Assembly (NCBI GenBank): GCA_947034885.2
Contig: OX344749.2
Coordinates: 26,799,501-26,863,500 of the forward strand
Direction: 5' to 3'
DNA from: Thuidium tamariscinum
Taxonomy: Eukaryota; Streptophyta; Bryopsida; Hypnales; Thuidiaceae
DNA: 64,000 nt
Below the pieces are notes generated by a model. The model ran no database searches and was not told the origin of the DNA. It worked only from the letters and a program-made list of their open reading frames with translations. Shown in pieces: positions 57,887 through 64,000 of this stretch. The position numbers and the translations under genes were made by a program. Position 1 is the stretch's first letter. Each line of letters opens with the position of its first letter.

Positions 57887-59356
57887 GTTGCAGATATGGA
57901 GAAAGCCCTGGATGCAAGTAGTGGGGCAACTCCAGCTCGTAGTATTGTTGAAGGTCTTGCGGAAAAAGGTTTACTAATTCCTCTGAGCGTAATGGAAGAG
58001 AAGTTCAATGGTAGCAGGTTTGCTTTCCTTTTTCTTTGTCTATTGTTTTGCTGCAATCGACCTCGATCCGTATTTATTTCTTTTTGCCTTTGTAATTCAG
58101 AGCCATGTGTTCCATTCATTGTGATTTATCCACTTGTGCGTTTAACCTAACGTTGGTGCTGGACGCATTACTCTGGGTTTGAACAGGTTTGGAACTGGTT
58201 CCAAAATCGACGGCATGCGTAGAAAGCAAAGATTGACAAGCTTAAAGTGATTGGATCAGATGTTGAGACACCTCCTGCTCTTAAACCGGTCCCAGTGGCC
58301 GGATCGAGTAAGTGTGTTTGTGAAACAAAATGGTGTTGTATTATGCACAGAAAAGTGTCTTGTCTGTAAGACATGAGCTTCTCTCTTACTGTTCAACATA
58401 ATTATAACGTCAGGTCATAGTGTTCAAAATCCAGATGTTCATCACTCGAATCAGGCCGACCTATCTATGCTATGTAGATATTAACAAGTCATTTGTAGTC
58501 CTGGTGCTTGCATGCGGAATATTGTGCACGATTTGTTGAGTTTTTAAGCTTTTTTGTAGGTGCCGTGAAAAAGACGATCGATGTGCCAATGGATTTTGAA
58601 GCCAAGTCAGCCAGGGATGGCGCATGGTATGTGTTCATCCCCTTTATTTCTTGGTCGTTAACAGACTTACAAAGTTTCGACATTGTCATTGTCTTCTGTC
58701 CTTCAAGATGAACTAAACTGAAAGAAATCAATTACGAGTGCTCAAATATGTCAGCCACAACCTTTCACCTGCCAAGCATTAACGAGGCGTTAGTGGATTG
58801 GGTATGCAGGTATGACGTTTCAGCCTTCATTAGCCAGCGCAAAAGTGAAAGTGGCGAACCAAAGGTGAAGGTGAGGTTTGCTGGATTTGGATCTGAGGAA
58901 GATGAGTGGGTCAACATTGCAACCGCAGTTCGTCAAAGATCACTCCCCTGTGAGACGACCGAGTGCGTGGCAGTGTTGCCTGGTGATTTAATTCTCTGTT
59001 TTCAAGTTTGTATACCCATCTTAATCATCGATTATATATTTAACTACATTTCTCTATGATCATTCGTTAATGAAATTGTGAGGAAGTTGCGTATTATGGC
59101 CATTGCTGAGGAGATTGCGAATGCCAGGATGGCCTGGGTATTTCTGATGAGCATTTCTGATCTAGTGGAATACTTGTATGTCCTATCATAAATGTCGGGG
59201 GGAATTTTCTGAAAGATATAGTTTTGGGTGGTGCAGGAGGGCAGTGAGCAGGCTTTGTATTTTGATGCAGACATTTTGGATGTACAAAGACGCAGACATG
59301 ATGTGCGTGGTTGTCGGTGTTGATTTTGGGTTCGTTATCGACACGATCAAACTGAG
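57887..59356 (+). pseudogene. Broken SAWADEE-homeodomain (SHH) gene fragment
   Basis: SHH1 reads H3K9 methylation with its SAWADEE domain and recruits RNA polymerase IV for RNA-directed DNA methylation. Exons seen: 57887-58017 (VADMEKALDASSG, ARSIVEGLAEK), 58187-58307 (homeodomain helix VWNWFQNRRHA), 58560-58626 (DFEAKSARDGAW), 58810-59005 ([34 protein letters not shown]) and 59237-59356 ([19 protein letters not shown]). All five have GT-AG-type borders. Defects: TAG at 58220-58222 inside the homeodomain; TGA at 59321-59323 within the SAWADEE domain; the first two exons do not join in frame, so an intervening exon is missing; and the extreme N- and C-terminal exons are absent. It lies inside the CACTA ends. 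Confidence 0.85.
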
Positions 59357-60446
59357 GTATGTCTTTGCAGATGCTGCTTAATCCCATTCCAATTTTTTAT
59401 TTGATGAATGGTTAGATCTTGTCCAATTGCACTTGACACTTAATAGCCTTGTTCACTTTTCAGATGACAATTTGTATGTCGTATTGGTTCATTCAAATGT
59501 AGGCCCTTCATTTCAGGATGGTTTTTCCTTCAGTTTGGCATAACTTCTTGGCGACTGCCAATTATAAATACTCATATGGTTAATAAATTGAATGTGTGAA
59601 CTGAAATAAGAGCGGATTTAAAACATTCTTACTTGAATTTTGGGCAGAGCACAGAGTTTTTTGTATTATCTTGCAGTTTCCTCAAACACATTATGATTTG
59701 TTCAAGACTTGTTTAGAATTTAATAGTTGTTTGAGAGCAAATGATGATTTTACAGTGAATATGAGGCCTCTTGATTTTTGATACAAGGAGGTTGTGTCTA
59801 GTTTGAGTGCAGAATTGACAAAACAGGAGTGCTTGGAATTTGAAAATGTTGCTGCCATGAGAGATGATTGACATGGCTTCTTGTGGGATGGCTTGTTGTA
59901 GGAAGATTTTAGTTTTCTTTGTAGATTTAGATTTGTTCTTTGATTTTAGATTTTTTTTTCCTTAGATTTTTGTTTCCTTAATAGATTTAGATTTGTTATT
60001 AGATTTCAGATTTTTTCCGTAGATTTTGGATTTTTTTTCATAGATTTAGACTTCATCATATGTACATTTGGACTTCTTGTAAGAAATAAAATTTCTTGGT
60101 GATTTTGGCTCACTAAAATGTATAAATTTTTACAAAGTAGAATGTCTCCTATAGAAGATTTTGTTTCTAGTTTGAGTTGTCTTTTAAGAATGCTGAAAAG
60201 ACATGCCAAATTCATTAAATTGACCTTTCATCAAGGTATTTTAATGCAAGTCCTAGACACATGATTTTAAGCAAATTTTACTTAAAGTACATGACCTTTC
60301 AATATGCATTTTTTGACTTAAAATCCCACTTAAAACACCCCTTTCTCTTGTAGTGTGGGTTAATAATGATCTAACACTAACCTTGCAAATTACAATTAGT
60401 GTTAGCTCGGCTAATTAGTGTTGCCAACACTATTTACCATTTAGTG

Positions 60447-62390
60447 TACCTTCATTGTGAGCCCTTCAAAAACTTGCAATTGTTCATGAGAACTTAGGGT
60501 TGCTTTTGGATTCACCTATTTTGGCATTTGAAAAATCATATTTTATTCATTTGGTACTATTTTGGAAAAAATTGCCTAGAAGAGAATCTAAATTATTCTT
60601 TTGAATCTAGCAATGGTCAACAAAAATTAGGCAATTTGATAATAGAAACACATTATGCATGAATTGATAAGCCATCATGTTTGAATTTCTCTTTAAAATA
60701 TGAGTCTTTTTCATATGAAAGTCTAAAGTCAATTTTAGTTTTATTTGTTTGCAATACTTTGAAAATTCATAGTTTAATCATACATCATCAAAAAGAATTT
60801 ATATTAAGGTAATTTAGAATTTCCTTTTGGCTCCTAACATGATTAAATAAAAAATTTCATTATTGAATAATGTTAACTATATTCAAATGCTTATTCAAAC
60901 AATTTTAGGAATTGTTATGTTTAAGACCTTTAAAAATGGATGTGTATGCAAGAATAGACCCAATTCCATTACCATATGAGAACAATAATCTAAGCTTTAG
61001 CTTACTAGATAGAAATTATGAGAGTTTTCCCTTGGTAAAAAGAAAATATTAGAATCCATCCAAACTTTAAATGAAATGTGTAGACACCTTTCTGCTCAAT
61101 TTTATATTGGTTTATTAGGATGAAGAATGTTTCTGCTTGAAGGATTCTATAGAGATGCTTGACTTCAGAAAATTTGCTTACAAACAAACATTTTCATCCT
61201 GTACATTTCATTGCAAGATGAACAATCAATATTGATAGCAATGATAGGGAATCCTTAGCGAGTTTCCATTTTTTTAAGTCTTTTAATATGATCACTCTTG
61301 ATTAGAACCAAAAAAATCCACCAAACATCCATTTTGGGTAGAATTCCTTTTTTATCTATATCTTTGTAATTTCAATATAGATGATTTGGTAAAATAATCA
61401 AGAATTTTCATCTACATCAGTTGGCGAACCAAAAAATGATTCTTTCACTTAAACACGGATTGAAAAAAGTCCAAAGAAACTCTTTAAATATTAATTGCAT
61501 AAGGCACCAAAATTTTGAGTTTGCAAAACTTTGAAGTCTAATAAAACTTAATAAAGCTTCTATTTTGAATATTTTCTATTTTAGAAAACCTTTTTTTTAA
61601 GTCTAGTTTATGCATTAAAAAATCAATCTTGAAAATGATTGATTATGATTTTTCTATTGAATTTTTTGTGCAAGGGTATCCATTGCAATCTTCACTTTCT
61701 ATAGTGTTGAGGGCTCTTAGATATGAGCTTCAAACACACTAGGTTTTGAAAAAAAAAATCACTTTATAATTTAATTTAGAAAAATTGTAGAGAAAATTTT
61801 GTGAAGCCCTAAATTGATGTCTACTTTGAATTTCTATGGTTACATTTCAAAACAATTGATAAAACTTATTAAAATATTGACTTTTGTTGAATTTTGAGGA
61901 AATTTCTAAAAGCCCAAAAAAGGCCTTAGGCATTTATAGGTTAAATTTTATCTTTTGATATTTTTTGTTCAATAAAATTGACAATTTTCAATTCTATATT
62001 GCACCCTAGCATTTACAATAAGGATAGATTTGACTCCAAATTTTTACACTTTGTATTTAGAATTGAATTATGAATAAATTGTTTACAATCAAATGCTTAA
62101 ATCTGTCAACTTAAGAAACTAAGGCTCCAAAAGGCTCAATATGAGCTATGAAGGGGGAAGATGCAAAATTAAGCAATTACAAAATAAAGTGAATCTCAAT
62201 TTATAACCAATATTTGTAAGTAAGGTAGAAAAACCCTTTTCCACCCACTTGAAAATTCTTTTTATAGTTACCAATGATATACAATTGTTTTCTTAAATTG
62301 CACTCATTTCTACATGAGGGTGGAATTGGATACAAGTTTGGGAATAGGTATTTCTACCTTAGATGAATAGTTTTGCACTTGTCTATAGAA
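60447..62390. other. AT-rich spacer
   Basis: No gene or repeat family member recognised; homopolymer-rich. Confidence 0.55.
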
Positions 62391-64000
62391 ATGCCGGTAG
62401 TCGATTGTTGTGGGAGGGCGGGTGCGACCCTAGGACCTGCATCCTCGGAGTGTCCCCGGTGATCCCCACTTCTCAGTTCTTACCCTCCCACTGGTAGCAC
62501 AACACACTCAAAGTAAGGGCGGAGCTCCGGCGATGGCGAACAGGGAGTAAACCCACCAAGCGCCAGGGGTATCCGATGATGGCGATGGCGGTCTAACTCC
62601 CAGTGATGCGCTCGGTGGATTGCTGAGCCACACCAGATGCAAACACGAAAGTTCAAACAACCCACCGCAGCTAAGCTCCAGATTGCAAAAAAAATTTCAG
62701 ATCCGGAAATCTTGGATCTATGCTCAGTTCCCGCCTGTGAGCAACGTTGGTTCCCTGCCTCGTGCTGAGTGGCTGGGGAGGACAGGGATATGCATGCAGG
62801 TGGAACAAGCAAAATCACGATTCCGCAGATGGAGTATCTACAAAGACTGGAGCTCACTGGAGCTGAAGATAACCTCGCCATCACCAAGCCACCCCGACCG
62901 CCTACCAAGAGCATGCAGATCGAGAAAGTCAAGTTCCGATCAGGTATCATTATCACCGTTCTTTCAGTTATTGAGTTATTTAGTGATCTCTATTACTCCT
63001 TTTCAGCCTCATCCAACGCACACACAAACTGCCCTAGATCAGATCTTGAAGTTACCCAGCATGCAAACTACCAGATTGATAAACGCCCAGTGTCACTCAG
63101 AGTGGTTACGGAGAACATTACAGTTCATCCCCACAAAGATGAGACACAATATGGTACACAAGGTAGCATTCGTTTAGAGCCTGCGTTGCTAAATCCACCC
63201 AGAGCCACACTAGTTTACAACAGCGCAACCACCCCAAAACTCAGCATCGACAATCTCAACTCGGCACACTCGCAGCTCCACCCGGATCGACGTGGCTCGA
63301 GATCGGCACTCTGCGCCGTTGGTGCACTCTACAGCTTCACCCGCATTAGGCCAGCCAAGGAATATCTACTCCGCAACTCCGCATCGTAGCGCCAGGGGTA
63401 TTCAGCGCCACCTCTCCACCCGGATCCAGCGCCACCTCTTCACCCGGACCCCACGCTACTTCTCCACCCGGACTCTGCGCCGCAGCTCATCACGAACCCC
63501 GCGCCACTTCTCCACCCGGACTGTGCGCCGCAGCCCATCGCGAACACCAAGCCGCAGCTCCACACGGACAGCACGGCGCAACTCAACATCGGCATCTTCG
63601 GGCAGGTACCCCAGAACCTGCTCCTTACTTCGAGGCTACAGTACCTCCACATTTTTCTTCTTCAGTCTCAGCTTGTATGCCTTCCGAACTGCACCACTTC
63701 GGCTTCACTTCGACCTCAAGACGTTCAGTCTCCTCTACAACGCGCTGATCAGGCTCCACTGAAACTCAATCAAGCTCTCAGGTCCTCAAGACTTACTTGG
63801 ATCCTACTGGAACCTGCCCAGTTCAATCGAAACTATATGAAGACCAAGCCTCAAGACAAGTTGGTGGATCCCAGACGGAGCGTGAAGGACACTAGGCTGC
63901 GCCCAACGCCCAAGGCCCCATCTACTTCAAATCGCCAGTCATCCTGCAGCACAAAGACCACAGGCTCTTCAAGCAAAACACAACACGCCATCTGCCCAAG
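62391..64000. other. GC-rich block to the right edge, possibly part of a transposon
   Basis: Composition changes abruptly near 62390. Plus-strand frames are open at 62620-63177, 62769-63389 and 63292-63762, and a plausible exon-like stretch (MEYLQRLELTGAEDN, MQIEKVKFRS before a GGTATC) occurs around 62830-62945. No domain is recognised. The 14-base GCGCCAGGGGTAT-type motif occurs at about 62560 and 63389. It may be the start of a retroelement or gene continuing beyond the window. Confidence 0.3.
63406..63597 (+). repeat. 24-bp minisatellite, eight units
   Basis: Units begin CGCCACCTCTCCACCCGGAT and recur every 24 bases without indels, with decay toward the right end. A stray unit lies near 63269. 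Because 24 is a multiple of three, the plus frame reads as an eight-residue Arg/Ser/Thr-rich repeat (for example RHLSTRIQ, RHLFTRTP). Confidence 0.85.

Larger units (their letters stand above)
55931..60446. mobile_element. CACTA-type transposon carrying captured gene fragments (Pack-CACTA)
   Basis: The left end CACTAAAAATGGTAAATAGT and the right end, read inward on the other strand, CACTAAATGGTAAATAGTGT, are the same apart from a 2-base gap; the match extends through GTGTTGG. The subterminal regions repeat AGTGTTGG/AGTGTTAG several times on both sides, as in CACTA (En/Spm) elements. No transposase is visible in the 4.5 kb. The GC-richer core (about 56830-59400) contains an SF3B4-like first exon and SHH exons, both on the plus strand. 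The 3-bp target duplication is not clear (CTA left, TAC right), so the exact boundary may shift by one or two bases. The element is bounded on both sides by AT-rich spacer. Confidence 0.75.

Noticed and set aside
62391..64000. LTR retrotransposon start at the GC step near 62390
   Set aside because: No direct terminal repeat, primer-binding site or gag/pol motif can be seen inside the window.
1..64000. CRISPR arrays, bacterial operons, phage genes
   Set aside because: No regularly spaced repeats with unique spacers and no prokaryotic gene layout; introns and protein families are plant nuclear.

Overview
The window reads as nuclear DNA of a land plant. Its genes have short GT-AG introns, and plant-only families are present: a SOSEKI polarity protein and a SAWADEE-homeodomain (SHH) relic. 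Gene islands of near-balanced base composition sit in long, very AT-rich, gene-poor DNA full of small inverted-repeat elements. Protein divergence suggests a non-seed plant, perhaps a bryophyte such as a moss. That placement is inference; no organelle or bacterial gene is present.

Left third (1-22.9 kb). The first four coding exons of EMC2 run leftward off the window edge (1202 to 46). Next come about 8 kb of AT-rich DNA holding several short repeat families. A 218-bp MITE with 45-bp inverted repeats sits 1.4 kb upstream of a complete eight-exon prolyl 4-hydroxylase gene (11357-14460, +). The SOSEKI gene follows (seven exons, 21082 to 17325, -), with three tandem ~200-bp repeats immediately upstream of its start codon.

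Middle (22.9-47.7 kb). Most of this is decayed repeats. One ~0.9-kb family (R) occurs three times; one copy is split by a MITE, and the other two copies preserve the empty site. A 986-bp imperfect palindrome lies at 36703-37688, next to an (AC)n(AT)n microsatellite. The only well-supported gene here encodes a small cysteine-rich plant protein (41809 to 41423, -) with a possible GC-AG intron. Two direct ~0.74-kb copies of a non-autonomous DNA transposon flank R copy 3 and an orphan 106-codon ORF.

Right third (47.7-64 kb). A tandem triplication of a ~250-bp unit carries a MITE in its third unit. Next are a zinc-finger-like transposon relic with Pol III-like boxes beside it, and an intronless HT1-like Raf-type protein kinase (53744 to 52395, -). 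A 4.5-kb element with matching CACTA-type ends (55931-60446) carries the first exon of an SF3B4-like splicing factor and five exons of an SHH gene. The SHH copy has two in-frame stops and at least one missing exon. The window ends in a GC-richer block with a 24-bp minisatellite.

The genes do not form a pathway: ER membrane insertion (EMC2), proline hydroxylation in the secretory route (P4H), cell polarity (SOSEKI) and signalling (kinase). The most unusual material is the gene-capturing CACTA element, the kilobase palindrome and the nested MITE history.
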